Source: Flavobacterium sp. MDT1-60
Lineage (GTDB): Bacteria; Bacteroidota; Bacteroidia; Flavobacteriales; Flavobacteriaceae
Reading direction: 5' to 3'
Assembly: GCF_014844035.1 (NCBI RefSeq)
Contig: NZ_CP062159.1
Coordinates: 558,001-622,000 of the forward strand
Length of the DNA: 64,000 nucleotides
The position numbers and the translations under genes are program-made. Below, piece after piece: positions 41,935-51,593 of the stretch; position 1 is the first letter of the stretch; every line of letters begins with the position of its first letter. Below the pieces are notes generated by a model. The model was given only the letters and a program-made list of their open reading frames with translations, was not told where the DNA came from and did no database searches.

Positions 41935-42918
41935 TTATTTTATATAACTTGAAAAATCTTTGTGTTCTTCTTTTGAAAGCTCTTCCTTAGAAAGTGATCT
42001 GAAATAATCATATGTGATTTTCATTCCTTCAGAACGGCTTACTTTGGCTTCCCAACCTAATAATTCTTTCGCTTTTGTAGTATCTGGCTGACGCTGTAAA
42101 GGATCATTTATTGGTAATGGATGATAGACTACTTTTTGGTTTGTTCCTGTCAATTTGATGATTTCTTCAGCAAAATCCTTAATTGTTATTTCGTCCGGAT
42201 TTCCAATATTAACCGGAAAAACATAATCAGAATGTAATAATCTGAAAATACCTTCTACCTGATCGTCCACATAACAAAAAGAACGCGTTTGCATTCCGTC
42301 CCCAAAAATCGTTAAATCTTCCCCGCGCAAAGCTTGTCCAATAAAAGCCGGAATTACACGTCCGTCGTTTAATCGCATTCTTGGACCGTATGTATTAAAA
42401 ATACGCACGATCCTGGTTTCTACACCATGAAAAGTATGATACGCCATTGTGATCGATTCCTGAAAACGTTTGGCTTCGTCGTAAACACCACGCGGACCAA
42501 TCGTATTTACGTTTCCGTAATATTCTTCGGTTTGTGGGTGAACCAATGGATCTCCATAAACTTCAGAAGTTGATGCAATTAGAATTCTCGCTTTTTTAAC
42601 TCTTGCTAAACCTAATAAATTATGCGTTCCCAGTGACCCCACTTTTAAAGTCTGAATCGGGATTTTTAAATAATCAATCGGACTTGCCGGCGAAGCAAAA
42701 TGCAAAATATAATCTAAATCACCTGGAATATGAACAAACTTGGTGATATCGTGATGGTAAAATTCGAAATTTTCTAACTTAAATAAATGTTCAATATTTT
42801 TAAGATCTCCCGTAATCAGGTTGTCCATTCCAATAACAAAATAGCCTTCTTTAATAAATCGGTCACATAAATGCGACCCTAAAAATCCTGCTGCTCCGGT
42901 AATAAGTATTCTTTTCAT
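41935..42918 (-). CDS. UDP-glucuronate decarboxylase (UXS-like NAD-dependent epimerase)
   Basis: A 327-residue short-chain dehydrogenase-type enzyme. The NAD-binding motif [14 protein letters not shown] is at 4-17 and the active-site YxxxK is in [48 protein letters not shown] and [12 protein letters not shown] are typical of UXS enzymes, which turn UDP-glucuronate into UDP-xylose. The ATG at 42918 starts the canonical [11 protein letters not shown]; a longer frame to 42966 adds unlikely residues. This suggests xylose or a related pentose in the surface glycan. A promoter-like TAnnTTTG element lies upstream. Confidence 0.92.
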   Translation of the reverse strand: MKRILITGAAGFLGSHLCDRFIKEGYFVIGMDNLITGDLKNIEHLFKLENFEFYHHDITKFVHIPGDLDYILHFASPASPIDYLKIPIQTLKVGSLGTHNLLGLARVKKARILIASTSEVYGDPLVHPQTEEYYGNVNTIGPRGVYDEAKRFQESITMAYHTFHGVETRIVRIFNTYGPRMRLNDGRVIPAFIGQALRGEDLTIFGDGMQTRSFCYVDDQVEGIFRLLHSDYVFPVNIGNPDEITIKDFAEEIIKLTGTNQKVVYHPLPINDPLQRQPDTTKAKELLGWEAKVSRSEGMKITYDYFRSLSKEELSKEEHKDFSSYIK

Positions 42919-42976
42919 AATTGATTTAATTGAACATTTTTGAGATTCACTTGTCGTAAAACCCAAGATAGATCCA

Positions 42977-42984
42977 CAAATGTA
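42977..42984 (-). promoter_or_regulatory. Putative -7 element of UXS/GT2 operon
   Basis: TACATTTG on the minus strand, 58 bases upstream of the ATG at 42918, fits TAnnTTTG. Confidence 0.45.
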
Positions 42985-43099
42985 ATAAAATATCTTCCCT
43001 TAAATTACAGATGAAAGCATATCTAAAAAAGAAGTTTGCATTTTTCAGATAATTATTAAACCCATTTCTCTATTTTTACCCACAATTAAATCCATTGTT

Positions 43100-44175
43100 T
43101 TGAAAGTTGTACACATTATTGAAGCTCTAGGTGGCGGAGTTTATACATATTTTAGAGATTTATCGACTTTCTTTGGAGATGATGAAATAAACAAAAACAT
43201 AGAAACTACTATTATTTATAGTGGTAATCGCAAAGAAATTGATGCTCAAAAAATTAAATCTGAATTTTCGGATGGCGTCAACCTGATCCAGGTTAATATG
43301 GTTCGGGAGTTTTCTCCTTTTCAGGATTTAAAATCTGCTTATAAATTAGCCAAAGAACTCAAAAAATCAATCCGGATGTTATTCATCTCCATTCTTCAAA
43401 AGCGGGTGTTTTGGGTCGGGTAGCTTATTTTTTCTTATTCAAAAAAAAGAAACTCTTTTATACTCCCCACGGATATTCTTTTCTAAGAACAGATATTTCA
43501 AAAACGGTTAAAAACATATATTGGAGAATCGAAAAAAGTTTTCAGCGTTTTTTTGGAGGAACAATTGTCGCGTGTGGTGATACAGAACTTGAAATCGCGA
43601 AGGAAATCGGCAGTGCCAAATTAGTTCGAAATGGTATTGATATTGCAAATGTTCAGGAACATTTTGCACCTCATCAAAATGAAAAACTTACGATTGGTAT
43701 TATGGCCAGAATTACAGCTGCCAGAAACCCGGAAATGTTTAATCAAATAGCTTTAAAATTTCCTAATTTTAATTTTGTCTGGATTGGTGATGGTGAATTA
43801 AGATCTTTAATTACCGCTCCAAACATCAGAATTACAGGCTGGATTTTAGACCGAAAAACAGTTTTGAAAGAACTCAACAACATCGATATTTACATGCAAA
43901 TATCACTTTGGGAAGGATTGCCAATTGCTGTACTTGAAGCTATGGCATTGCAAAAACCTGTTATTGCAACCAATATCATTGGAAATAAAGATGCTGTTCT
44001 GCACAACAAAACAGGATTTCTTTTTAGTGATATTTCTGAGTTGGAGAACTTTTTTGAAATTTTAAAAGACCCGAAAAAAAGATCCGAATTTGGCGAAAAT
44101 GCATTGGCAAGATGTCACGATTTATTTGATAAAAATCAAAATTTTAAACAGCTTCTGGCACTTTATCAAGAGTAA
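43100..44175 (+). pseudogene. Glycosyltransferase (GT4-like), frameshifted in this sequence
   Basis: A GT-B fold glycosyltransferase split over two frames: N-terminal part 43100-43423 (MKVVHIIEALGGGVYTYFRD, TTG start) and C-terminal part up to 44175. The sequence has six A at 43361-43366; with seven A the frame reads K-E-L-K-K-I-N-P-D-V-I-H-L-H-S-S-K-A-G and runs on into the second part. The restored protein is 358 residues, normal for GT4. The C-terminal half has the donor-binding LWEGLPIAVLEAMALQKPVI. The last 32 bases overlap the convergent O-antigen ligase gene. As with other genes here, the break is a one-base homopolymer loss and may be an error rather than a dead gene. Confidence 0.85.
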
Positions 44176-45403
44176 CTTTTTGTTGAAGCCAATGGCTTCC
44201 AAAAATCGACAACCATAATCCACTGAAGGCAATTCCGTCAAAGCGGAGTAAAAAATCATCGGTTAGGTTTGAAGTGAAAAAGATCAGGAAAAACGAAAGT
44301 ATCATTGCATTTTTCAGATCATAACCCAAATAACCAATTGCAAAAATATAAAGAAAAACCACCAACGGCCCGAGGACACCAAACTTCAATAGAAAATCTA
44401 AAAACTGATTATGCGTCGGAAATTCATACTTGACTAAAAATTGCTGATTGGTTATTTTATAATATTTATTTAATTCCGATTTTCCATCTGAAGCGCCAAC
44501 ACCAAAAGGAAGATTTTGCACCGACAATTCCCAAGCCGATTTCCAGATCGAAACTCTTGTTACTAATGAATTAAAAACCTTAATTTCGGGATGATCAATT
44601 TCATCTAACTTCCCCACTTTGTCCATATACGCAAAAGTTACGGACGAATATTTTTCTTTCATATAAGGATTCTTCTGAACAAAGAAAAAAGTAATTCCTC
44701 CTAACAAAACAAGAACAGCTAAAGCTGTCAAAACGATTTTTTTTGTGTTGAATTTCGATCTCAATTCAAAAAAGAAAACAATCAAAAATCCGAATAAAAC
44801 ATTAATCAATGCCATTCTGGTGTTTACAAAAAGAACGAAGAAGAAAGAAAATATAAAAACAATTAAACTCACGATTTTAAACTCCGTTTTTTCATGATTC
44901 CTGAAGCCCTCAAAAACAAAATACAAGGCACAAACCGATACAAAAGCCAAATGCATGTTTAAGGCCGGTGCATGAATACCAATGCTATCTGCAAATTGAT
45001 AACCCATTTCCCATAAATCGATTCCATTCAAATATTTATCCATTAATTCTGGATAAACAATTAGAAATCTCAGAAAGAAAAACAATATAATTAGCGTTGT
45101 AACAATCGTATATGTCTTTGCTATTTTTAAAAAATGTACATGCCGATAATTTCCAATTATAAACAGCGGAAAAATCAATAATGAGATGCTTTTCTCAATC
45201 GCTTTTAAACCTTTTACAAAAGAATCATTGTTCCAAAACATTAATAATTCCAGTAAAATTGGCGAAGCAATACACATCATTAAAATCAATGACGTTTTTG
45301 TATATTTTAATTTTTTAACGAAAATCAAACTAAACGCAGCAAATAATATAATCAGCAACGAACATGGTTTTCTGAAAATCATCGCAACAGCGATCAAACA
45401 CAA
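44144..45403 (-). CDS. O-antigen ligase family protein, N-terminus shifted by an apparent indel
   Basis: A polytopic membrane protein of at least 419 residues with about 11 hydrophobic segments and a large periplasmic loop with TRVSIWKSAWELSVQNLPFG and a later THNQFLDFLLKFG, features of O-antigen ligase/polymerase (Wzy-C) proteins. They attach polysaccharide to a lipid acceptor or polymerise repeats in the periplasm. The open frame here begins at TTG 45403 without a good start. If one T is added to the seven-T run (45402-45408, minus strand), the frame extends to an ATG at 45447 giving MNISEKNFNKYFTFFLCLIA and 434 residues, overlapping the upstream gene. The longer form is preferred. Confidence 0.85.
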   Translation of the reverse strand: MCLIAVAMIFRKPCSLLIILFAAFSLIFVKKLKYTKTSLILMMCIASPILLELLMFWNNDSFVKGLKAIEKSISLLIFPLFIIGNYRHVHFLKIAKTYTIVTTLIILFFFLRFLIVYPELMDKYLNGIDLWEMGYQFADSIGIHAPALNMHLAFVSVCALYFVFEGFRNHEKTEFKIVSLIVFIFSFFFVLFVNTRMALINVLFGFLIVFFFELRSKFNTKKIVLTALAVLVLLGGITFFFVQKNPYMKEKYSSVTFAYMDKVGKLDEIDHPEIKVFNSLVTRVSIWKSAWELSVQNLPFGVGASDGKSELNKYYKITNQQFLVKYEFPTHNQFLDFLLKFGVLGPLVVFLYIFAIGYLGYDLKNAMILSFFLIFFTSNLTDDFLLRFDGIAFSGLWLSIFGSHWLQQKVTLDKVPEAV

Positions 45404-45418
45404 AAAAACGTGAAATAT

Positions 45419-46483
45419 TTATTGAAGTTCTTTTCGGAAATGTTCATAATATAATGCAAAATAGATTAAAGGAAAAATGCCGATTTTATGTCGAATTGCC
45501 GAACCCAAATCAGGTTCAAAAACGCCCTGAAGAATGAAAAAAGAAAATAAAATAAACATGGTTAAAAGCTCATAACGATATTCTTTTCTTTCTTTAAGAC
45601 ATTTAGAAAAACGAACTAATAAGATATAAAATAACAAAAGCTGCCAAATTACAAAAACTATAATTTGAGGTGAAAGTATATGTTTTAAACCGTTTAACGG
45701 CAGATTTACCGTGAAAAATCCATAAAAAACACTAATTGTTTCTCCGTACCACGTATCTGTTTTTACTGGTGCTGTTATGATTGAGTTGGCGTCTCCTGAA
45801 ACCAATCGGGTACTGTTTACCACTTCCCTGCTTATCTCAGAAAAATATTTGCCTTTTAAAACGCCGTAACTTAATGACAGAAAAACGGCGATGAGCAAAC
45901 CATAGAAAATTGTTGTTATGGTTTTGTTTTTAAAATTAACAAAACTGACCAAATACATACCGCCTCCAACAATTGGAATTAAAGCAAAATAAGGACGATA
46001 AAGCGCTCCAAAAACAATTAATAGCCCAACAGTAATCAATATGGTTTTTCGAAACGAAAATTGCTTATTGCAACAGACAAAAACAATTAATGCAATGAAC
46101 AAATAGGTAATAAATTCTTTTGACGGCATTGAGATGAAAATCGCAATCATAAAAATGCCCAAATAGACTAAAAGATTTTTAATATTTACTTTTTCGAAGT
46201 TACCCGGAATTCCTATTTTATATAAAATATACATTAAAATAGGAAACTGAATAAGCGCAATTACAGGAAAAGGAAGATAACGAAAACCGATAATTTTGTA
46301 GAACAAAATCGTCAACGGATAACTTCCAAAATAGCCTATTTCATTATACTTGTCATAAATGATTATGGCGGTATCGTAGAAAAACTTTGGAGGCAAAACA
46401 AAAAAAGCCAGAAATGCCACAACTAAATTAGCTGAAGCAATGAGCAAAAATGCCGCGGTACTTTTTTTGATTAAAATCTGCAT
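45419..46483 (-). CDS. Polytopic membrane protein, probable polysaccharide polymerase (EpsG/Wzy-like)
   Basis: A 354-residue protein with about nine or ten membrane helices (for example FLLIASANLVVAFLAFFVL, LLVYLGIFMIAIFISMPS, ILITVGLLIVFGALY). Its position between a GT2 gene and an O-antigen ligase gene and the SMPSKEFI and PYFALI motifs recall EpsG/Wzy-type polymerases, but no decisive signature is visible. It starts at ATG 46483, 17 bases after the GT2 stop, so it belongs to the same operon. The acceptor and donor glycans are unknown. Confidence 0.75.
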   Translation of the reverse strand: MQILIKKSTAAFLLIASANLVVAFLAFFVLPPKFFYDTAIIIYDKYNEIGYFGSYPLTILFYKIIGFRYLPFPVIALIQFPILMYILYKIGIPGNFEKVNIKNLLVYLGIFMIAIFISMPSKEFITYLFIALIVFVCCNKQFSFRKTILITVGLLIVFGALYRPYFALIPIVGGGMYLVSFVNFKNKTITTIFYGLLIAVFLSLSYGVLKGKYFSEISREVVNSTRLVSGDANSIITAPVKTDTWYGETISVFYGFFTVNLPLNGLKHILSPQIIVFVIWQLLLFYILLVRFSKCLKERKEYRYELLTMFILFSFFILQGVFEPDLGSAIRHKIGIFPLIYFALYYEHFRKELQ

Positions 46484-46499
46484 AATAAAATTCTGTCCG

Positions 46500-47518
46500 T
46501 TATTTTAGTGTTCTGTATTTTTTAAACAAAATTGTCTTTATTCTATAGCCATTTAAAAAGAAAATTAAAGCTGTGAAAGACAAAAATGAATAAAATTTCA
46601 TGACTTTGTCAACCTTAATATTTCGTCCTTCTTGAAGCAAATATTTCCAGGAAACTAAATCATTCCAAATTTGTTTTTGTGTTTTAGAAGACAAAACATA
46701 AAAATCTTTTAAAATTACCGCATAATTGCAGGCCCAATAATTTTCAATGGCTTTGTTTACAATTTCAGATGTTGCGCTTTTCGAACTTAAACCGTCTTTT
46801 ACCATTTCATAAACATCTTCAATATGTTTACCAGTAACAGTCACTGTTATAGAACCTTGACGCACTTGACGATAAATATAAAATGACTTTGAATAAATAC
46901 TATAAGTCTTTATATGTTGAATTAATTTTCCGCACCACTCAATATCTTCTGATTTTCTTCCGACAGTAAAAAACAACTGATTATCCATCAAAATAGATCT
47001 TTTAATCACTTTATCCCAGGCAGAAGCAACATACAAATCATAATAAACAAGATTTAGGATTTCATCTTCAACTCTTCCGCTTTTGTTTTTATAAATCTTT
47101 GATTGTATTTACAAGCAACATCTTTTTCTGAAAAAAAACGGCTTTCTTCGTGTATAATTACATCTGGATTTGATTCTTTTATTAAATGATTTAAATCCTG
47201 CAAAACCTCACTTCCTACCCAATAATCATCGCTATCCGTAAAAATTATATAGTCGCCTTTTGCAGCTAATATTCCTTTATTTCTGGCATCAGACAAGCCT
47301 TCGTTTTTTTGATCTATTACTTTTATTTGATGAAACTTTTGCTTGTATTGCTGGCAAATTTCCAGTGAAGAATCTGTTGATCCGTCATTAATTAAAATAA
47401 GTTCAAAATTAGAACAGCTTTGGCATAATATGCTTTCTAAACATTGAGACAAATAGTCCTCAACATTGTAAACCGGCACAATAATGCTAAAAAAAACAGT
47501 TTCTTTTTGAATACTCAT
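46500..47518 (-). pseudogene. Glycosyltransferase family 2, frameshifted in this sequence
   Basis: A GT2 enzyme split into an N-terminal piece (47054-47518, MSIQKETVFFSIIVPVYNVE) and a C-terminal piece (46500 to about 47060, DLYVASAWDKVIKRSI). The nucleotide-binding LILINDGSTDSS and the IIFTDSDDYW metal site are in the first piece, and the conserved AWDKVIKR motif in the second. A one-base deletion near 47066-47069 breaks the join; adding one base gives E-D-E-I-L-N-L-V-Y-Y-D-L-Y-V-A-S-A-W and a 339-residue protein. It lies between the flippase and polymerase-like genes in the polysaccharide operon. Confidence 0.85.
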
Positions 47519-47529
47519 TTTATCCCTAA

Positions 47530-48768
47530 TTAATTCAAAAAAACTTTTATTTTATCTTTCTGATAAATAACAATTGCCACAACTAAATTCCAGAAAAAAG
47601 AAGCCGAAACAAACGCAATCGCAGCACCAGTCATTCCATATTCCGGTATTAAAAATCGGTTTAAAACAAAATTAAGTATAACCGCCAAAATTAAAATTAC
47701 CTGAAAAGTGTGTTGCCTTCCGGTCATATTCAAATAAACCGAAGCAGAACCAAATGCAGAACAAATTCCCTGGCCAATAATTAAAATTAAAAATGCTTCT
47801 TTTGCCGCAACATATTGGTGCCCAAAAAAAGACAAAATATATTCAGAAAAAATACTGGTCATCACAATTACCGGGAATGTTATTCCGAAGATTAAGCGAG
47901 CGCAGTTCTGTACTATTTTTGTTAATTCTGGCTTATTCTGAGTGGCAAAAAATTCTGAAATTTTAGCCGAAACAGTAATGTTTATCGTTAAAATTACAAC
48001 CGAAATAATAGTCATTATTTTAACTCCAACGGAATAAAAAGCAACTGTTTCGTCGTTTCGGTATTTTTTTAGAAACATGATATCAAAACACATTAATAAA
48101 AATATAGCCATACCGCTGATTGCCATTGGATAGGATTTTAAAAAAACATCTTTATGCGAAAAAAAAGTGGTTGTTTTTAGCGGTTCTGTTTTGTTGAAAT
48201 AACTAAAAACCAAAATGGAACTTATTAAAGCAAGAAATACAAATCCAATTAAAAATACATCAACTAAATAAGTTTCTTTATGCCAATAAAATAAAGTAAT
48301 CGAACCTATAATAAGCGGAACATACTTAATTACATTTCTAAATAACTCTGCAATATAAAGTTTATCTAAAGCTCTGATAACTTCAATATTTAAAGTCGAT
48401 AATCCGTAAAAAAACAAGGTTGCTGCTGCTTTTAAAAAAATAGAATAAACCTCCGGATCTCCAAAATAGTTATTGATTGTTTTTTCGTCTATCAACAAAA
48501 TTATTCCCAAAGCAATAACTGAAGTCGCAAAAAGCATTGCAACCATTTTGAGGTATATTTTTTTTAACTCTTCGAGAGCATTAAGGCTTGCTAATTTTCC
48601 TTTAAAATATAAAATCGATAAATCGAATCCCAGTAAACAAATGGTTCCAACAGCCAAGAGAAATGATCGCGCAAAATCATATTGTCCTACCAATTTCGGA
48701 CTGTACGATTTTGTCAAAAACACTGTAAAACCAAACAATAAAAGAACTCCCAAAATTCTTAAAAACAA
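47530..48768 (-). CDS. Oligosaccharide flippase (Wzx-like), N-terminus shifted by an apparent indel
   Basis: A polytopic protein of 412 residues or more with about 12 membrane helices, of the polysaccharide export/MATE-like superfamily that flips lipid-linked repeats. Typical words are LRILGVLLLFGFTVFLTKSY near the start and GMTGAAIAFVSASFFWNLVV at the end. Upstream of the present start (TTG 48768) the protein-like sequence goes on in a different frame. Adding one A to the three-A run (48797-48799, minus strand) gives a TTG start at 48833, the N-terminus KTNSIFERLSQNPFLRQSFG and 434 residues. That longer form matches the usual flippase N-terminus better. Confidence 0.85.
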   Translation of the reverse strand: MFLRILGVLLLFGFTVFLTKSYSPKLVGQYDFARSFLLAVGTICLLGFDLSILYFKGKLASLNALEELKKIYLKMVAMLFATSVIALGIILLIDEKTINNYFGDPEVYSIFLKAAATLFFYGLSTLNIEVIRALDKLYIAELFRNVIKYVPLIIGSITLFYWHKETYLVDVFLIGFVFLALISSILVFSYFNKTEPLKTTTFFSHKDVFLKSYPMAISGMAIFLLMCFDIMFLKKYRNDETVAFYSVGVKIMTIISVVILTINITVSAKISEFFATQNKPELTKIVQNCARLIFGITFPVIVMTSIFSEYILSFFGHQYVAAKEAFLILIIGQGICSAFGSASVYLNMTGRQHTFQVILILAVILNFVLNRFLIPEYGMTGAAIAFVSASFFWNLVVAIVIYQKDKIKVFLN

Positions 48769-48838
48769 AGTGCCGAAACTTTGTCTTAAAAATGGATTTG
48801 TGAAAGTCTTTCAAAAATAGAATTGGTTTTCAATTGTT

Positions 48839-49831
48839 TTAAAGTTGATTCGCTTTTGATATTGCAAGCTGTCTGCGATAGAATTTTTTGAACATGCTAA
48901 CCAGAACAAAAAGAAAAATAAAGAAAAGTGGCAGCCAAATTTTAAAGTGGCCGTTTACCGTTTTACTTTCATTTATGTTGAGCGTCGCATTAATTTCTTT
49001 AATCGTTTTATCAAAACTAATTAATCTGAATCTGTTTTTTCCTTGTTCTGTAACTAACTTTTGTTTGGTTTTTATGATGTCGTTTAATTGTAAATTCTCG
49101 CTATAATAAACCAGTTTTTCATTTTTAGAACTATTTTTTGCAGTACTCGAAAGACCGTTTAGAACCTGATCTATTTGCGCAATTATAGTATCATTTTGTG
49201 CAATTTCACGTTCCAGATTTTTATATCCTATTTTCTGAATGGAATTAAAATAAGCCGAATTGTTCAGGTATTTCAACAACGGTTCCACTACATCTTTTTC
49301 ACTTACCGTCCCGTTTGACACAAAAGAAATAGTATGATAGGTGTAATTTTTGCTTGTAACGTTGTCTTCTAAAACCTTTTTTACTTCGCCAACCTCAGCC
49401 ATTAATTTTATGAGTTCAAAGTTTTGTTCTTTGTCTTCAATAAATTTATAAACATCAGGAACAGGTTTAACTTCTATTTTTTTTATCAAATTTCGGCCTG
49501 AAGTTCCAAAAACATGATTTAGAAAATCAATATCTCCGGCAGCAATTTTAGACTGTATCAAATCGACTTTAGCATACAAATAATCAACACTTTCAAAATT
49601 TGGCGTTACAACAACCTGATTGTTGTATGATTTTTTATTAGAGTCTAAATAAAATCCGAGTGCCGCTCCAAGTACCACCAAAACCAGCACTACAATCCAG
49701 TTTCGAATAAAAAACTGAATCGCTCTAAAAACAGACCTGTTCACACGATCAAAAAAACTGTTAATGCTTCTTGAAAGTTGAAAAATATCTATTTCCTGAT
49801 CAGAACTATTTTGGGGTACTTTTGTACTCAT
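48839..49831 (-). CDS. Chain-length determinant (Wzz-like) protein
   Basis: A 330-residue inner-membrane protein with two membrane segments: WIVVLVLVVLGAALGFYLDS (about 48-67) and IWLPLFFIFLFVLVSMF (about 297-313). The large periplasmic helical part between them is the architecture of Wzz polysaccharide co-polymerases. The N-terminal region is hydrophilic and cytoplasmic. It probably sets chain length of the glycan made by this cluster. It begins at ATG 49831, seven bases after the stop of the DUF6909-like gene, and the flippase gene follows almost directly, so all are co-transcribed. Confidence 0.82.
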   Translation of the reverse strand: MSTKVPQNSSDQEIDIFQLSRSINSFFDRVNRSVFRAIQFFIRNWIVVLVLVVLGAALGFYLDSNKKSYNNQVVVTPNFESVDYLYAKVDLIQSKIAAGDIDFLNHVFGTSGRNLIKKIEVKPVPDVYKFIEDKEQNFELIKLMAEVGEVKKVLEDNVTSKNYTYHTISFVSNGTVSEKDVVEPLLKYLNNSAYFNSIQKIGYKNLEREIAQNDTIIAQIDQVLNGLSSTAKNSSKNEKLVYYSENLQLNDIIKTKQKLVTEQGKNRFRLISFDKTIKEINATLNINESKTVNGHFKIWLPLFFIFLFVLVSMFKKFYRRQLAISKANQL

Positions 49832-49838
49832 TTATCTT

Positions 49839-51518
49839 TTATTTTACGTTGAAAATTTGTTCCAAAATTTTAATGGTAATCAAATACGTTGGTTTTACAC
49901 CCGTAGTTCCTAATCCGCCTGAAGCCAGTGTACTTCCGGTTTCCAATGGATTATCCGAAGCATAATACGCATAGCGAACCTTAATATCGTGTGGTACGCT
50001 TTTTCTAATTTTTGATGCCGACTGTATCGCTTTTTGGTAATAAGAGCCTTCCATTTCAAGACCAATTACACCCCAGGTTGATTCGTGGAAAAATTTCAAT
50101 AGATCTCTGTTTTGTAATGAAGTTCCTAAAACAGTAACCATCGCACCTTCAAAAACAGCAATGTCGTTTCCTTCAAACATAGCACCTGTTAATTCATTTT
50201 CGAAGAAATAATTATCAGCGGTTCCTTCGTTTATATGTGCCGTTGGAATCATAATGTCGCCTTTTCCGCCTTCCAGAATTCCTGCTTTTCCCATAATCGA
50301 AACCGACTGAACATTCAATAAGGTGTCTTTTTTATACGGTTTTAAAAGCTCATCGATGGTTTCGTATGCCTGTTCGCCAAACGCATAATCCATGACAATA
50401 ATAACCGGTTTTTCTTCATCAACATTCGCATATGTAAAAGCGGTTTTTGTCCAGTCAATTTTGGCAGTATCAAAAATCTGAACATCGATATTTGTTCCTG
50501 AAGTATCCGGTAACGAAATCATTCCGTTTTTCAAAGCCAATTCTTCAACGTGAGCTCTAACTTCTTTTGCGCCAGACTTGCTTAATTCTTCATAAATAAA
50601 GAAATCGGACTTGTCTTTGAATTTAGTTTTCAACAACGGAGTTGCAAAAATCGAATTCATGACGCTGTGCATATTTGCACTTATTACGTGAATTGGTCTT
50701 TTTAAAAGATTATTAGCCTTTAAAACTTCCTTGATGTTGGTTGCCCAAATTTCACCGTGAATGTGATGTCCTAAACGTTCTCTTAAAACCGGACTAAATG
50801 TAATCGTTCGCTTATTGTTTTCAATTGCTTCTTCGATCGCTAATTTCCCCAACCAATAAATAACGTGCAGAAAACGGTCCGGAGCATTTTCAGATCCGAA
50901 GGCTTCGTAAATGTCCAAAACCTCTTCAAACGTTCTTCCTAATATATTGGCAACATGCGAAATTGCTTTTTCTTTTTCGATCAAAGGCAGTTTTTTAGTC
51001 TGCATAACGGCTTGTTCCAGTTTCAGCCAATCGCGTGAAACTTCACCTCCATCATCTAATAAAACCCTGTTTTTTATTTTATGCGATTCGATGAAAATAA
51101 AAGTCAAATGCGTTAGTATATCATAAATGTCAGAGCGCCCGCGGGTGATCTCCACATTCATTTGTTCTTCGTCAATTCGGTAACAATTACGTCTTCTTTT
51201 TGGAGGAACAATAGGTTGAAAATGCGATTTAGAATACCCTTCGTCTGAAGTTAAATTGATGAAACGGCATTGTTCAATTCCTATCGGAAGGCGTTCTATA
51301 ACGTACAAAAGTCCGTTTAGTTCTACTTTTTCTTCGCCTATATTTCCGTAAATTTCAGGACGTAATGCTAATAATGACTCACGCAACCCGTCACCCGAAA
51401 CTCCCATTGGTTTATAAAAACCACGGTTGAATAAATGGCGCATTGTAATGTACATTCTTTCTATCGCCGCAGATGATTCCTGCGCTCTTGATCTTGATAT
51501 ATGTTTGGTTTCTTTCAT
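49839..51518 (-). CDS. DUF6909-like protein with nucleoside-phosphorylase-like C-terminal motifs
   Basis: A 559-residue cytoplasmic protein, a conserved flavobacterial family (I believe DUF6909). The N-terminal half (about 1-230) is helical with RMYITMRHLFNRGFYKPMG and RLPIGIEQCRFINL. The C-terminal half resembles nucleoside phosphorylases and AMP nucleosidase: GKAGILEGGKGDIMIPTAHI, EGTADNYF and GVIGLEMEGSYYQKAI. The last contains the EME triad that binds ribose hydroxyls in that family. The overall fold is therefore likely nucleosidase-like, but no reaction is known. It starts at ATG 51518 with a TAnnTTTG element 20 bases upstream; the Wzz gene begins seven bases after its stop. Confidence 0.75.
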   Translation of the reverse strand: MKETKHISRSRAQESSAAIERMYITMRHLFNRGFYKPMGVSGDGLRESLLALRPEIYGNIGEEKVELNGLLYVIERLPIGIEQCRFINLTSDEGYSKSHFQPIVPPKRRRNCYRIDEEQMNVEITRGRSDIYDILTHLTFIFIESHKIKNRVLLDDGGEVSRDWLKLEQAVMQTKKLPLIEKEKAISHVANILGRTFEEVLDIYEAFGSENAPDRFLHVIYWLGKLAIEEAIENNKRTITFSPVLRERLGHHIHGEIWATNIKEVLKANNLLKRPIHVISANMHSVMNSIFATPLLKTKFKDKSDFFIYEELSKSGAKEVRAHVEELALKNGMISLPDTSGTNIDVQIFDTAKIDWTKTAFTYANVDEEKPVIIVMDYAFGEQAYETIDELLKPYKKDTLLNVQSVSIMGKAGILEGGKGDIMIPTAHINEGTADNYFFENELTGAMFEGNDIAVFEGAMVTVLGTSLQNRDLLKFFHESTWGVIGLEMEGSYYQKAIQSASKIRKSVPHDIKVRYAYYASDNPLETGSTLASGGLGTTGVKPTYLITIKILEQIFNVK

Positions 51519-51537
51519 GCTTAATCATTTTATAACT

Positions 51538-51545
51538 CAAATGTA
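51538..51545 (-). promoter_or_regulatory. Putative -7 element of DUF6909-like gene
   Basis: TACATTTG on the minus strand, 19 bases upstream of ATG 51518, fits TAnnTTTG. It lies next to the palindrome at 51551-51570. Confidence 0.45.
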
Positions 51546-51550
51546 AACAA

Positions 51551-51570
51551 ATACAAGGCATACCTTGTAT
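51551..51570. repeat. REP-like palindrome beside the RAYT gene
   Basis: ATACAAGG (51551-51558), CATA loop, CCTTGTAT (51563-51570). It has the same layout as the larger palindrome inside the RAYT coding region (GAGACAGGGC-AT-GCCCTGTCTC) and lies 24 bases from the RAYT stop, as expected of a REP element mobilised by such a transposase. Confidence 0.6.
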
Positions 51571-51593
51571 CTACCACATAATTTTTTAAAAAA

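Noticed and set aside
43361..48799. Phase variation of surface polysaccharide genes
   Set aside because: The affected runs are only 3-7 bases, too short for efficient slippage, and the same lesion is found in unrelated genes at 2.5 and 53.8 kb.
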